Assembly: GCA_021018815.1 (NCBI GenBank)
Contig: JAITYX010000052.1
Coordinates: 858,501-922,500, forward strand
Direction: 5' to 3'
DNA length: 64,000 bases
Origin: Talinum fruticosum
Lineage: Eukaryota; Streptophyta; Magnoliopsida; Caryophyllales; Talinaceae
The notes beneath the pieces are model-generated. The model did not search any database, was not told where the DNA came from, and saw only the letters and a list, made by a program, of their open reading frames with translations. The number at the start of each line of letters is the position of its first letter. The stretch's first letter is position 1. Both the position numbers and the translations under genes were made by a program. Below, in pieces: positions 13,420 through 26,572 of the stretch.

Positions 13420-15860
13420 TAAGGGTTCCGCAAAAAATTAACAAATGTATAAATAAGGGGAAAAATAAGTACTATTTGACACCAATAGTGGCATGCCATG
13501 TGGCATCATTTCTCCTTATCTTATCATGTTTTAATTTCTATATACTTCTGACGGTATATATACATATCCTATAAGTCATGAGTGTATAAATATTAAAACT
13601 TGTATATATATGATAAATATAAAAGGATAAATATATGATATAAGGCTTCAATAATACACCTACGAATATAACATAGATTGCCAATTTGCCATCATGTGTA
13701 CTCTCTTATTAAATCCATACTCAAATTACAATCCGGCTCGGTTATATAGACAAGGAAGAGGATCGCTAACTCCCCATAGTCATCTTACAAGTCCATGCTA
13801 AAGTTGGAGGACTGTAAACCCCTATATCATTTAATTTTAACTTACATTCTTATTATTTCTTACGGTTTTTATAATTAATTTTACAAGTATTTTACAACCT
13901 TACAAATTATAACTTATATCTTACAACTTTTTATAGTTAAATGAAAAGGGGCATTCCTCGAAAAATTCTCGAATAAATTAACAGTTTCATGCATTACTTT
14001 GGCTCACTCCTGCTTAGAGCTTCGAGTTGGCACAATGAGATCGGATAAAACTCGTAACATGTCTTTCTCAATTGTGCCTAATGTTAGGAATTTTTTTCTT
14101 AATATCACTAAAGTCTACAAGAATGTTCCATACCTCTAAAAATATCACAATTGCTCATAAAAAGGCATAAAAAGATATATGAGAGAAAAAGTTCGATGGA
14201 AGAAAATGAGTTGAATGGGCCCTCCCCACACATTGCACCATGGACGCTATGGGCTGGGGAAGTTTGGTGGACATACAATCCAAATGGTGGACTCGTGATA
14301 TCTATTGACCTGTCACCATCAACTTTGTGCTAAGGTGGGTCAAGTTAAGAGGACAGGGCCAAGCAAGGAATTATCCATTCTTTTTTTTTTGGTCTGAAAG
14401 AACCGTGCATAATTATTGGTATATGTAAAGTAGAGTGTAACATGTATTCATCTAAATTGCATATACTTTCATACTAGGTTTGTATATATATGAAAAATGT
14501 TATACAATGTCTTAACGGCACCAGCACCGTATGAGTTATATTTATTATCATACATATTTGATACTATTTCTCGACAGAATTGATATGACCTTGTTTTTTC
14601 ATTTTTTAGTGTTTTTTCAATTAATGACGAAGGTTTTACCGCCAGAAAATGTTTATTTGAACACTAATTTAATTAATTAATTAATTTAATATTTAAAAAA
14701 TAAATTTTTAATTAACGCTCGATAATTTTGGATTTTTTGTTCATGAGTTTGGATTAAAGACCGTTTAAATTGCATCTTTGACTAGCCCTCAATGATATTT
14801 GTTTTTTTAATGGTTATTAATTAATAAATTCTTCGTGATAAAAGAAAAGTTTCAATTTCGTTATCTATACATATATACAAAACTTATATATAGTGCCCTT
14901 AAGGTACCAAATAAGCGATTTCTATTTTGACAAATTGGTCAAGTTTTCATCTTAATAAACCGATCTAGTTTTTATTTTAGGAAAGTTCAATCACATAGGT
15001 CTCCTTGTTAACCTCAACTTTTGTGCCCCATTAGCCAAAAACAGCATTTCAAATGCAAATTCTAAGCTGATTTCTTGGTTGAATTATCCACTATTTTCCT
15101 TTATATCTTGACTTAACCTATCCTACCCTTAATAACCTATATAAATAGAGGGCATACCTTACCTCTTCAAATATACCTATATATTGTACCTTGAATACTT
15201 TCACTCTCCCCATTCTCAATACTATCTAAGAAAAAACCCTCGCACCATTCCAAAACTTTAGATTTCTTGTCGTTACTCTGTCGAAATTCAATCAAATTCT
15301 GATTATATGTGCGTCTACCGGAGAGCTCTTAATTACATTCTTTTCACATTTTATCTATACTTATTTATTTTAGTTTATATTTTGTACGACTTTCAAGTTA
15401 TATAATTTTATTTAATTCGCATTCACGCCTAATGTAATAGTTTAATATATATACATGATTTTTATATTTATTTTTGCGCAATTATCATGATGCATGCTTG
15501 ATTTTCTTTAGCACAATTTGAGCTTTCCATTCTCTAATTAGTAGAGGCCGTTTTTTTTTTTTAAGTAGGTAAAATGAGGAACACTCTTATTCATATTGCA
15601 CCTTTCGAAACATTGGTTTAGGCCAGTAGAATTCTTTTTCTAAAACCTTTATTATATTGAGCTTACATTTGTCTCTTTTCGATTGTCTTTTCAATTTAAG
15701 CTCAATTAACGAAGTAAAACTTGTTTTGTTAATTTCATGCAAAACTTAATGACGATTCCCCTTTTTCTCCATTTTTTTATCCAATAAATACGTCCTTATT
15801 TTTGCATAAATGAAAAATTCAGAACAAATTGCAATGAGGGCTCTCTGAAAAGGAATATTT
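13420..15860. other. AT-rich intergenic DNA
   Basis: I see no gene in this stretch. It holds poly-A/T runs, a TTAA-rich patch near 14660-14700, and scattered short open frames without family resemblance. Confidence 0.6.
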
Positions 15861-15865
15861 CAGCA

Positions 15866-16235
15866 ATCCTGACTAGAGGACCCGAGCCAGTTACTGCCCA
15901 AGGAAGGCCGTGCCAGTTCCCCACACAATTCCTTCAGCTCCTAGTCCAAGCAGTCTTGAACCGATTAACCTACCTAGCCAACATGGACCACTTACGATCC
16001 AAGTTCACCTTTACCCTAGGCTGTTGGTTTGGGGGGGTTCCAAACAATTCTCTCATAGGTTCCTTTGCTCTGAGGACTCATCCTCATGTCCTTCAGTGTC
16101 GACTTATAGAGGTCCACCATGTGCACTCACCTATCCCATTGGATCTGCCCCGACGCTTGTTGAAGCTCTTTTCCTTGAAGTTTCTCCCATCATACCTCCA
16201 TGGCCTCCTCCTCATCAAGAATGCCCTATTTTTAG
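15866..16235. other. GC-richer gene-like island, possible decayed coding or transposon fragment
   Basis: About 370 bp with clearly higher GC than the flanking DNA and relatively long open frames on + (15910-16257 and 15956-16276). The conceptual products are Pro/Ser/Leu-rich and I recognise no domain. A decayed copia polyprotein segment, whose region before the reverse transcriptase is often Pro/Ser-rich, is one possibility; a captured gene fragment is another. The island ends abruptly near 16235, where AT-rich sequence resumes. Confidence 0.3.
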
Positions 16236-16269
16236 CAGTAATATTTTTTTTATCTAATTACAATATATT

Positions 16270-17320
16270 ATATTAGTGTAAACTTAATATTCATCTAATT
16301 ATAGTATATCATACCAATAATACAATGTCAAGTTATCATATTTTATAGTCTAATAACCGTATCATTATAAATTTATAATTTCTTACAACTCTTTAAAACC
16401 GCTTGTAACTCCTTATAATTTTTAATAAATTATAACTGATTTTATAATTATATTATATATCCTTACAGTTAAATAAAATAGGGACAAACAGAGAGAAATA
16501 TACGAGTAGAAGTAGGTGTCCGGCTATCTTACTTTAGGTTGTCGGGCAAGTGATAATATGTGGTGAAAGTCGTAAATGGGATGCACATGCCCGCCCTTAA
16601 ATTTTCTTACACATAATTTTAAACTTAAAGTTATTAATTAATTATTAATTTAAATTTAATTATTAAATTATTGTATAGTTGCATAGAGCTAGCATACGCC
16701 TGTACGTATGTGTCAGATGATAATGATCATATTGACAACCCCAACATCATGCCATTGTTGCGCAACTATGCAGACAACATCATATTCATATATCATATAA
16801 GTTTTTCATAAACAAATTAATTTCTTTTTTTACCTTTTTTCCACTAATATTATCAAATTTTCTATTATTTGTTATTATATTCAAAAATTGTTTAGTTATA
16901 TATTCAAGTATATATACACAAAAGACACTTTGATAGGTTAACTATGCAAGTAAAATGACTGTTATACATATAAATAATCTTATAATTTATAAAATTACAG
17001 TAATTTTTTCTATAAATACCTTCATATAATAATGCGTCATAATTTTATTATTATTATTTATGGTATTCATATAATGCATAAAATTGAAGTTTTTGATATT
17101 TTATGAATTTAGTTTAACATATATATATATGTATATATGAGATAGTGTATACAATAAGGTTTGTCACCGGCAAACGTAAGAAAAAGGATGGCTTATAATT
17201 AATTAAGCTTTGGCCCCAATGATTGTTGATGTCTTCAAAGTACGTACGACTGAGACTTAATTTTCAGGGAAAAAAAGGGGAAAAAGATGTACGAATATTA
17301 ATTAATCAACTATAAATTTT
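16270..17320. other. AT-rich intergenic DNA
   Basis: Very AT-rich, with TTATAA-type words and a short TA run near 17120. I find no coding or structural-RNA signal. Confidence 0.55.
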
Positions 17321-17329
17321 GCTACGAAG

Positions 17330-17640
17330 GGTTGCTGCTGGAAGCTACCAAGAAGAAGCTGCACCCAGAGAGAGAGAACCCAGAGAGAGAGAGAGGGTCT
17401 GCATGTGAGTGTGATTTGAGGGGCAAAGCGAAGGCATGCAATGAAACAAATAACAACGGTGGTGGTGGTGGTGGTGGGGGCTCAGCCCGCGCCTGGGCTT
17501 CTCACTTTCAAACACACCACATGGAAATTAACACACACACTCTCTCTCTCTCTCATTGATTCTAATATTCTCCATCCAATCCAATCCCACATCTCTCTCT
17601 CTCTCTTATATATTTTATGCTTCCACAGCTCATCTGAAAT
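17330..17640 (+). promoter_or_regulatory. Promoter-like block without a recognisable gene
   Basis: This block contains GA-rich runs (17368-17398), a GGT-repeat (17458-17477), a GC-rich patch, CA and CT tracts (17532-17556, 17591-17605) and TATATATTTTA around 17606-17616. That mix of pyrimidine tracts, a TATA-like box and raised GC resembles plant promoters with 5'UTR. No protein-coding gene that I recognise starts downstream before 21264, so if it is a promoter the product is probably non-coding or very short. Confidence 0.3.
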
Positions 17641-18576
17641 CCAGCACTACTCCAACATGAATATTAAATACCACTATCTCATCTCTATCTCATCTTCGAA
17701 GGATCCCGTCGGATATATTCATATGCACCTTAGCTAGCCTAGCTACCCTCATCATATGATATGATGCATAATGTTTTGTTCTCTATTCTCTCTGCTTAAT
17801 TCCCATCTAATCTCGATTCTTCCCTTCATTTCCAAGCTTAGTGAGTTTCTCACTATTGGCCCTACATCAGTGTCAATGCATCTCTGCCAATACAGACTTA
17901 ATGACATCAATCAAAAGCTCGCTATTTCCCTTTATGATAGCGAATATTTCTCTTGGTTAATGTCTACTATGTATAACGTATGTTTATTATATTATTAATC
18001 ACCAAAATCAAATATTACGAATCTCATTAGTTAACAAATCAGATCCACGAGATAATTGAAAAAGTATATACATCACTTAGCTGATAATTCACAAGGATGA
18101 AAAAATATATATATGCTTGTAATCTTGCGTAAAAATCAACTTAAACAAAAGTTTAGACCGATGATCGAAGGGTTAGAGAAAACATGGCCCCTAAAGTATG
18201 TATGGCTAACCTTGCATAATATATCAATTGAAGCTTGCTGAAATTCAAACACATCTCATTAAGAACCGCTCTAATACAATACACGTGTAATAACTAATTT
18301 AATTAAAAATTTAAACTAATTGATGGCTAAAAGCTCAGGACAGTTATCTACAACTGAAATGCAATAGGAATATGTTGTTCTACTTGCAGTAGCAGTTGCA
18401 CCATAAATCGATTTGTAGACCAATGAGTGATGATGACGGTGAATTGATGATCATGGGTTTTGAATCCAAGGCCTGGCTAGCTACATAGCTGGATGGACTT
18501 TTGATACCATGAAAATAAGAAAATGACTATACTAGGTTGGTCGACAAGGCACCTGTTTAATTTTCATCTCAGTTGA

Positions 18577-18579
<3 letters not shown>

Positions 18580-18631
<52 letters not shown>
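18580..18631. repeat. (TA)n microsatellite
   Basis: About 26 uninterrupted TA dinucleotides in intergenic DNA. Confidence 0.97.
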
Positions 18632-18633
<2 letters not shown>

Positions 18634-19560
18634 AAAGTAAAATCATAACTTATGATTTAAGAAATCCTTTATTTGTGATTCCTCAAATTCATATAAACTC
18701 GGATCTAAACGTATTTTGAGGTTTGAGCAGGTATTACCCAATTGAATCAAATAAATAGACAAAGGAATAAGAAACCCTACTTTCATTCTCTTATAGTTTG
18801 ATCGAATTAAAATATTCTCCAATCTTTTTTTTAATTTTTATTTTCGATTTAACATGAAATAAGATGTGTTTTGTATGGTGAAATCGGGACGAATTTAAAG
18901 TTGAATTAGCTACCACTTTTATGTTTCATAGAAGAGAAACATATTGCTCTTATTAAACCCCCAAAAAAAAAGGTTATGCATTAATTAATGCATGACAACA
19001 ATAACAAATCTATTTATCTTGTATGTTATTATGGTGAAGAAGTGGATTATTATATGAAGGCTAAAAAATGGGATAATAATTGTAGGAAAAATGATGTGGG
19101 GAGGGTCACTTTGGGTCACTCACTTTAAAGTGGCCCGCAATGAGAGAAGCAAAGGAGCATGTGGAGTAGCAACAACTTTCTCAAAAAAGCAGAAAGGTGA
19201 ACAAGAGAGGATACAACACAAGTGATATGGTCCCATATGTTCAAAATATCATTTCTTATACCGGTTATTTGTATCGACTTAAAAGTTATTTTATTATATG
19301 TGTTCAATTGAGAAAAATAAACATAAATAGTATAATTCGATAGTGTAATATTGTGTTAACTTATAAATTGCGTGATATTTTTTTTTAATGATTTTTTATC
19401 ATTCTAACATTATGTACATTATACGTTTACAATTCTTTACAATTGAAAACATTATCCAATTAATTAGGATCTCATTTTGTTGTTATATGCTGACGAATAC
19501 CAAAATTTAAGTAATTCATAATTAATGATAACATTGAAAATTTAAATATATTTATTTTAG

Positions 19561-19998
19561 AGGTGTTTATCGGTCCAAACCCGGATAGGAAACCGAATAA
19601 GAATTGGTGGATTGGATCTGAAAAATCGGAACCAAACTCGAAGCTGGATCGAAGTAGATAGAATAAAGATTACAAGCACAACCGAGATATGGGCCAAGTC
19701 CAAAAATGTTAAAATTTGGAGAGAAAATTGAGTTTTAAATGGGGCAATTTAAGCAAAAAGAGAATTAGAACTTGTTACCAACTAAAAATCTTAATTAGTT
19801 ATATATAAATATGTTACGCGGCGGGATTTGGATTTATTTTTTTTTTTTTTTGATAACTTATTCTGTCCTTGGTCCGAACCGAAGACCCGGTGGACCAGAC
19901 GAGATTAGACCGAAGAATGAATAAGAAAATTTTGTGAAACCGGACCGAATGTGATCGGTCCAATCCGATTTTGGATCGAATAATGTACAACCCTAGTT
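19561..19998. repeat. Dispersed plant repeat rich in GGTCC/CCGAA words
   Basis: It begins AGGTGTTTATCGGTCC and ends near GTACAACCCTAG. Inside are many short words such as GGACCG, CCGAACC and GGATCGAA. Repeats with a CTAGGGTTGTACA-type end and low-complexity GGTCCGG interiors are common non-autonomous elements in plant genomes. A similar patch lies at about 42970-43140. Exact ends and class cannot be set from one copy. Confidence 0.45.
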
Positions 19999-19999
19999 T

Positions 20000-20812
20000 A
20001 TTCATTTTAAGGTTTATAACCGCTAGTAATTGTCAATTATAACCACGTGTAATATTGATAATCACTAGTAAATACTAATCGTAACCATTAATAACCGCTA
20101 ACTGTTTTTGAAACGAGTAGATACTAATAAGTTGAAGAAGTATTTTACTATAAGACATATATCTTATTTATTAATCTTTTACATCTTTTGGAAGAAATAA
20201 CTAATTTCATCAAAACATTTTTTTTTCCTCTAAAAATAACTACCACCAATAAACTAATAACTAAAAACTAAAATAATTAACGAATAACTAACAGCTAACG
20301 AGATAATTGTCGAGTAGGATTTTATTTATGGTCAGATCAATGCATGGAGATAAGGGTTATCTAACCCTGGTCTTATACAAGAATAACTTACATATTAATC
20401 CCAACATATATTATAATCTTACATATAATTTTCAATCTCAATATGTTCCCTTCATTTCACAATACACGTCACTTTCATAATTTTTTAAAATATAAATTTT
20501 ATTGATATTTTCTCACAGTAAAAACAATAAATATTAGATGTTTTATTTTCTATAAGGAATTGTAAGAGTGTAAGAAGTCGTAATAAAAATTATAAGAAGA
20601 TGTAGGCAGACATAAGATACTTGTAAAATTAATTATAAAAATTAGGTAAAGAGTTATAAGAATTTTTAAAAAGTTAGAAAATTATAAATTAAAATAAAAT
20701 AAAATAGGACATAAACGAATATTTAATTTTAAAATGGATGAGTGATGTTATTATTGTAGATGTGTAGAAGACGGAGAAAGAAAGAGGAGGGGGGCAATTG
20801 AGAGGGGGCGGG
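20000..20812. other. AT-rich intergenic DNA with TTATAACCGCTA-type words
   Basis: Contains repeated variants of TAACCGCTAACT and ACTAATAACTA between about 20030 and 20300. Related wording appears near 31900, 52660-52790 and 62700-62840, which suggests a dispersed degenerate repeat. No gene is seen. Confidence 0.35.
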
Positions 20813-20960
20813 GTCACATCTGCACGTGGTGGCTTATTCCTCTCTCTCTCTCTCTCTCTCTCTTTGCACTCTCTCAGTTATTAAACCGTTGAGTCCTCCA
20901 AGCCCAGCCTGTTGCTAGCTGTCCCTCCTCCTCCTCTTCCTCCTCCTCCCATGTGACCCA
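20813..20960 (+). promoter_or_regulatory. Conserved upstream block of bZIP copy 1 (G-box)
   Basis: GTCACATCTGCACGTGGTGG contains a G-box CACGTG at 20823-20828, followed by a CT tract. The following AAACCGTTGAGTCCTCCAAG and CCTGTTGCTAGCTGTCCC segment is nearly identical in the second copy at 26716-26760. Conservation between copies while nearby spacer has diverged suggests function. G-boxes are bound by bZIP and bHLH factors, so autoregulation is possible but unproven. A TATAATATAATATAAT stretch at about 20982-21000 could supply the TATA box. Confidence 0.55.
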
Positions 20961-21263
20961 CTCCCTCCTTTTTTTTTCCATATAATATAATATAATATAA
21001 TTAATCCAGTCTCTAAAAAATTCTCTCATATTCATTCATACACACACTAAGCTACCCACCTAGAAATAGCTTATCCTCTCCTTTATACTCCAATACTTGT
21101 CTACTCTCTCCTCTCTTCCAAATTCCGTTTTTCTAGTTAACGCGTTTCCAAACTATCACTGCTCCATTTCTCTCTCTCTCTCTCTATATATATATATTAC
21201 ACACAGTTGTAACAGACATATAGAGAGAGACATCGGAGGAAAGAGAGATTGACTCACCGCCCT

Positions 21264-23735
21264 ATGGCTCAACTACCCCCAAAATCCCCGCCTTCCCCTC
21301 CCACCAGAGAATGCCACCCTTAACCCACATTCTCCCTCCACCGCCCTCCAGCGCCGCCGCTCCCTGGATGGACGAGTTCCTCGACTTCACCTCCGCCCGC
21401 CGAGGCTCCCACCGCCGCTCCATGAGCGACTCCGTCGCATTCCTCGAAGCCCCCGGCCAGCTCGTCGAGGAGTGCCGCAACTCCCTGCATGGCGGGGGCT
21501 TCGACCGCCTCGACGACGACCAGCTCATGTCCATGTTCTCCGACGCCCCTCCCGAGATGGTCGGCCCCCATCGTCGCCCTCCGATCAGAACTCCAACAAC
21601 GACGACGAGAAGCCCATGTCCATGGATACTCATACTAATGATTGCGCCGCCCACCACCAACTGCCTAAGACTGAGCCTGGGGAGGTTGACAGCTCCTGTA
21701 AAAGTCACAATCCGGTGTCAGAGTCGCCCGATTCCGACAATGCTGCCGGCCAGATTTCCGGTGGACCTGATACGATCATCGATCCGAAGCGCGTTAAGAG
21801 GTATTTTAATTCTGTAGTTGGAGGAATATGGTACACAATTCTTTAATTTAATGAAAGTATAATTATTAAAATAAATTTAACTTTTCTATAAAAATACAGA
21901 TTAAAGTACGTACGATCGATCCAATAATTATGAATCATATGATATTTTTCGATCTTAATTTACACAAACCTAATATAATTATTGGTAATTGTCATTTTAG
22001 GAACGAGTGAGAAATCTTGACTTTAATTAGCATTCTTATAATATGTAATTAGCGAGCTAGGAATGTCATCATATGACATAATTCAGGTAATTGACTGGAC
22101 CCATGTATAATTAGTAGATCTAGAGAGAATTAATTATTGACGATTTGTTCAAATATTTCAGAATATTGGCAAACCGGCAGTCCGCGCAAAGGTCAAGGGT
22201 GAGGAAATTACAGTACATTTCGGAGCTTGAGCGAAGCGTAACCACATTACAGGTACGACCTTACAACTAAGTACAACTTTGACAGTTAGGGTCGGGTTTA
22301 ATTTACTAGTGATAACGGGTACTAATTAATTGTGTTTGATTGAAAATTGACGCGATAATTAAATGAAGACGGAGGTATCGGCCTTGTCACCGAGGGTGGC
22401 GTTTTTGGACCACCAGAGGTTGATTCTGAATGTGGACAACAGTGCTCTTAAGCAAAGGATAGCTGCTCTTGCTCAAGATAAGATTTTCAAGGATGGTAAG
22501 GTTTTAGATTCCTTGATTATGAACGTAATTAATTAAAATTATGATGACTCCATGCTTTCTTGGTCAATAAGATGCCATGAAAATTATGAATTAAGCATTT
22601 TTTTTGGGTTCATGATTTGATTAAGATTAATGTACGTACACTCAATTGAAAATTAGGGTTATTATTGTGAATTGCAAGTCATACCTAACTTAGATTAGTA
22701 GTTAGGAATGGGATAAAATCAACGTTAATTATCTTAAAATTGGCCAACTTGATCCCATTTTCTTAGACCCGAGTGCATTTTAAATTCATTAGTATATTAA
22801 TTACTATTTAATTACATGCAATCTAGCCAAAACTATTTATACTTGATGTAAATTTTCGTAAGTCATTTCTTAATCATGACATGTACATACACTAGACTCG
22901 ACTGTCAGTTATTTCAACTAGTACAATCATTAAGGGCGGTATCAAAAATCAATGTTTTTCGAACTTTCATTATGAATGTAAACTTATACTGAATAACCTT
23001 GAGGATAATTAGGAGTCGTCATCCCTCCAAACGCTTCAATAAAATAAACCTATTTAATAAGACCTTAGTTCGACGTATAATCCAATGTAAATCTTCCTAA
23101 TCAAATTCGAATTTATAAGTTCACCAACTGTTACTGTCGAAACATTTCATAAATATTACTCGACCAACCAAGTTGTTTGTATGCTCCTATAGCTTCATGC
23201 ATGAAACATGATCAATTGTAAGGTAAAAACATTAAGTTACGATGCCAATCGAAGAAGAATATATAATACTCCATCTCGGTCCCTTAAAAGTTGTCACAAA
23301 ATTTTATTTAAAATGTTCCAAAAATATTATCAAAGTTTTTTTATAAAAAATGTGACTGTTGGTATTTCCTTAAATTTTTATCTTTTTCTAAGTTTGATAA
23401 TTAGTACTACATGACATATCTTGGGGTACATAATTAAGTAACGTGCAGTTATGACAAACTTTTATTCCATTTTAATGCAATCTTTAATTATTATTAATTA
23501 ATGACTCAATCAATATAATCTAAACAAAAAATTTGGTGCAGCTCATCAAGAAGCATTGAAGAAGGAGATTGAGAGATTAAGGCAAATATATCAACAACAA
23601 CAAAATATGAAGAAGATGGGCACCACCACCACCACCACCACGGCCGCCAACAATAACTCAACAGGAGCACCACCGCAACAACCGCCGTCAGATCATAACA
23701 TGGGCTGTACGGACAAGGAGGCGCTTATGACCTGA
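21264..23735 (+). CDS. bZIP61: bZIP transcription factor, bZIP34/bZIP61-like (group E), copy 1, frame broken in exon 1
   Basis: Nuclear DNA-binding factor. Exons 21264-21800, 22162-22252, 22369-22495, 23542-23735. The start MAQLPPK is the family start; after it one base is missing in the C run 21276-21280, so the ATG frame hits a stop. The frame from 21311 restores [27 protein letters not shown] and [14 protein letters not shown], all group-E signatures. A second base is missing at the C run 21565-21569, after which [23 protein letters not shown] and DPKRVKR follow. Exons 2-4 are intact: basic region [15 protein letters not shown] with the N-x7-R pattern, zipper with [15 protein letters not shown] and [17 protein letters not shown]. 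In Arabidopsis this group, expressed in pollen, carries a zipper proline (seen here in LSP) that hinders homodimers and favours heterodimers. A poly-Thr run ([11 protein letters not shown]) near the C-terminus is a (CAC)n expansion. Both frame breaks look like homopolymer miscalls. Confidence 0.88.
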
Positions 23736-23784
23736 AAGAGGAGAGAGAAAATATACATATATATAAAAAAAGAAAATCAGAAGA

Positions 23785-23847
23785 ACTACTGGTGCTGGAT
23801 TTGTTTAGCTGTGCCCTCACATGACATGTTCCCTTCTTCAACTCTTT
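23785..23847 (+). promoter_or_regulatory. Conserved 3'UTR block of bZIP copy 1
   Basis: ACTACTGGTGCTGGATTTGT continues through TTAGCTGTGCCCTCACATGA to the end and is almost base-for-base the same as 29252-29314, while neighbouring 3' sequence differs by many indels. It begins about 50 nt after the stop codon. It could be an RNA-binding-protein or small-RNA site; I recognise no known motif. Confidence 0.5.
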
Positions 23848-24469
23848 ATTTCCCCCTTTTATTTTCTCTCTCTTTTTTAGAAAATATTTTTTATTAAATT
23901 CCTTCGGGGGACCACACCAAGTGGGGAAATTGGGGGATAGAGTGTCAACACGTGTCACACAAGTATGGGTTCACAAATTTGTTTTTTCGTTTTTTAACTT
24001 TTTTTATTTAAGGTTAATCATCGTTCATGTCTACCCCACATTAGAGCCAAAGTCAGTCCTATAGACTGTCCAATAATATAATTCCATATCCATTTAACTC
24101 AGACCGGAGATAACCCTTCTGCAAAACCGTGTCCATTTAATTCCTTACTTGTTATCGACTAGGGTTGTTAATTGTGATTATTGATTATTAATTAGTTTTC
24201 GGGGTATTTATTGGTGTGAATTTTGGAAGGGTGAGGGTGGATATGGAAGGGGAAGGTTGTGACTTGTGAGATTGACTGGTGTGTGTTGAATGTCTCATTC
24301 AAGTAGTGACTATCTCTTTCATGTCTTAAATCATTGTTGTAATAGTCTTCCATTAGAATTCTTTCCATTTTTCCCCCACTTGTTGCTTCATCAACTGTAC
24401 AAAGAAATTCAAAAAGAAAAAAAAATTCAAATATTTGTGCATTCTATTTTCTAGTATTATTCTCTTGCA

Positions 24470-26565
24470 TAGCAAGTTAGCAACTTATATAGTTAACATA
24501 CCAGGTTTATCGATGCGGGCAATTAAATATAACAATTTTTAAATATTTTTTAATATTTCTCAAGTTATGGACAAAACTTGTAAGGTAATGAAGTCTGCGA
24601 CAAATAAGCCTGTTAGCTTCTCATATCTTCTCCCAAACAAAAAAAAGTTTGTGGGTAATAGAATTTAAACTCATGACACCAAAATTGAAAACCTTAACAA
24701 AGCCATTGTTATAATAATTATATTAAAGATGTTTTAGTATATGGATCTCAACTTAATTAGAGTATGCAAGTGAATCTCCATTGTGAAGGATTGATTTAAT
24801 TAAAACTAATAATGTACTTTCGCGTTTATAGCTTTAATTCATGAACTCTATTTAAATTTCCTTCCTAAAACTTCAAAAAATAATGCTTTAACATGCTTAT
24901 CATGAATTAGCCCAGCCGCACAATGAAGGAATTAGTATTTGATATGACCCTTTTAAGTCGATATAATTGTTAATCCCATATACTCAAATATATCATAGAG
25001 GGATGAATAAAATATTTAAAAATTAAAAGTTGTCCGACTGAGTTGTGTTTTGGAGTGAAGTCCGATTAAGAAATGAAACGAACGAAAGAAAATAAATGGG
25101 ACAAAATACTTTTGTTTGTTCACGATCTTGACTCATATCCAAATATTGGACTCGTCATGAGATCCTTTCACTTAACTCTCTGATCGACCTCTTAAGTACG
25201 CTTAATCTTAAGGCCTTTCACTCACACTTTACTACGTGCTACAACAACTCACAAACAGTCTACCTTAAGACTCTTTAGTACACACGGAATATGATGCATT
25301 TGAGAATATAATAGATTGAATGTATAATCAGATTGAGTGTGAATTCTCTTACTTGCTTCTTCCGATCTTGTGATTGAGTATAAATACTTTGTTCTTTAAG
25401 TTCAAGACCATTGGTATTCGAAATTGTTATCGTTGTAATTGATCTTCCGAGTCTAACTTGGTAACATGATCTTAATATGAATCTCACTTGCCTTCCATGA
25501 ATTGATGCTTTGTTTTTTGGGATTCCTCCTAAGTTTTCTTCTATCACAGATATTATTTAGCAATCCTTAGCACCCTTTAATCATTGCAGATTTCTTATAG
25601 TTGCCACTTCTACTACTTGCAATTTTTATGACGAAATCTGAGGCTATCCTTCCATAAATAAAACATGGGGAAAGGATCATATTTTCTAGAATAATATCTT
25701 GCTAAAATATAATTAAAATAAATACAAGATATCCTTAAATAATGCTTGCCAATTTCTTTCCTTAAAATGTGGATTATTAATTAATAAATAAGAAAATAAA
25801 ATCTTAATCCAAAACGTTTATAATATAGTTGAGTAAGTATATTATTAACATAATTACTTAGTCCTGAATACATGTTTTGAAATAAAATAACTGAACTTAT
25901 AAATCTAACGAATCAGATACGGTGTCTGACTAAGAATATTGGGGGAGAGTTCGGAGGCGGGGATGGGAGAAAAACATAATTCCTGCGCGGAGATGGTGGC
26001 AAATATTTTCCCCATTTTTGAGCTCTTATCTTGCTTTTCCGTTCCCATTTCTCACTACTTACAGTCTTTGACATAAAATTATGTTTGTCATGTGATGCCT
26101 GTTGTATTTATGATCAATTGTGAAATGATTGTTGTTGAAAATTGCTTTTTTCATGTGATTTGATGCACACTAATTGATTGATTATCATCTCGAGAGAGGA
26201 TGGTAAGTATAATATCTTACCAATCTGGTAGATAGAGGTGCTTCATGTTTAAAACTAGCACTTCCACTACTTAAAACATCCTTTTTTTGTTGAATATTTT
26301 CTGATCGGACGAAAAATGCTCTATCAACTATATATATGCAGTTCATGATCGGAAATATATGTTATATTATACGGAGTTATAAGTAACTATATGCTTATAT
26401 TAGATTATAACAATATTTTTTTGAATGGTAAATACAAAAATATTAGATAACCCTTTTCTTAAGAATTTATCCATATTATCAACTGTTATATTACTCTTAC
26501 TCTTTCTGAAAGTATATAGTTGATTGAGTAGCAGTATATTATAGGAGGGTTGGGGGAGGGGGGTT
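24470..26565. other. Intergenic DNA between the two bZIP copies
   Basis: AT-rich with no recognisable gene. A patch at 25938-26030 (GGGGAGAGTTCGGAGGCGGG and following) resembles a dispersed plant repeat. Open frames such as the minus frame at 25275-25547 show no family resemblance. Confidence 0.5.
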
Positions 26566-26572
26566 TCAGTTG

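Larger units (their letters stand above)
20813..24465 (+). repeat. Tandem duplication unit, copy 1 (bZIP gene plus flanks)
   Basis: This unit aligns by eye with 26573-29915. Matching segments are the promoter block, the 5'UTR/exon 1, all exons, parts of intron 3 (ACATAATTAAGTAACGTGCA in both), the 3'UTR block and downstream sequence to about CAAAGAAATTCAAAAA. Start-codon spacing between copies is 5,708 bp. Non-coding parts have gained indels, so the duplication is not brand new. Confidence 0.85.

Noticed and set aside
17621..17641. TTCCACAGCT resembles the first ten bases of miR396.
   Set aside because: The remaining bases do not match and I see no complementary star arm nearby.
18331..18351. 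AAGCTCAGGA resembles the start of miR390.
   Set aside because: The match stops after ten bases and there is no hairpin partner.
21262..21708. A 148-codon open frame on the minus strand opposite bZIP copy 1, with a similar one at 26919-27262.
   Set aside because: It lies antisense to a GC-rich exon with clear bZIP-family coding on +, and has no family resemblance.
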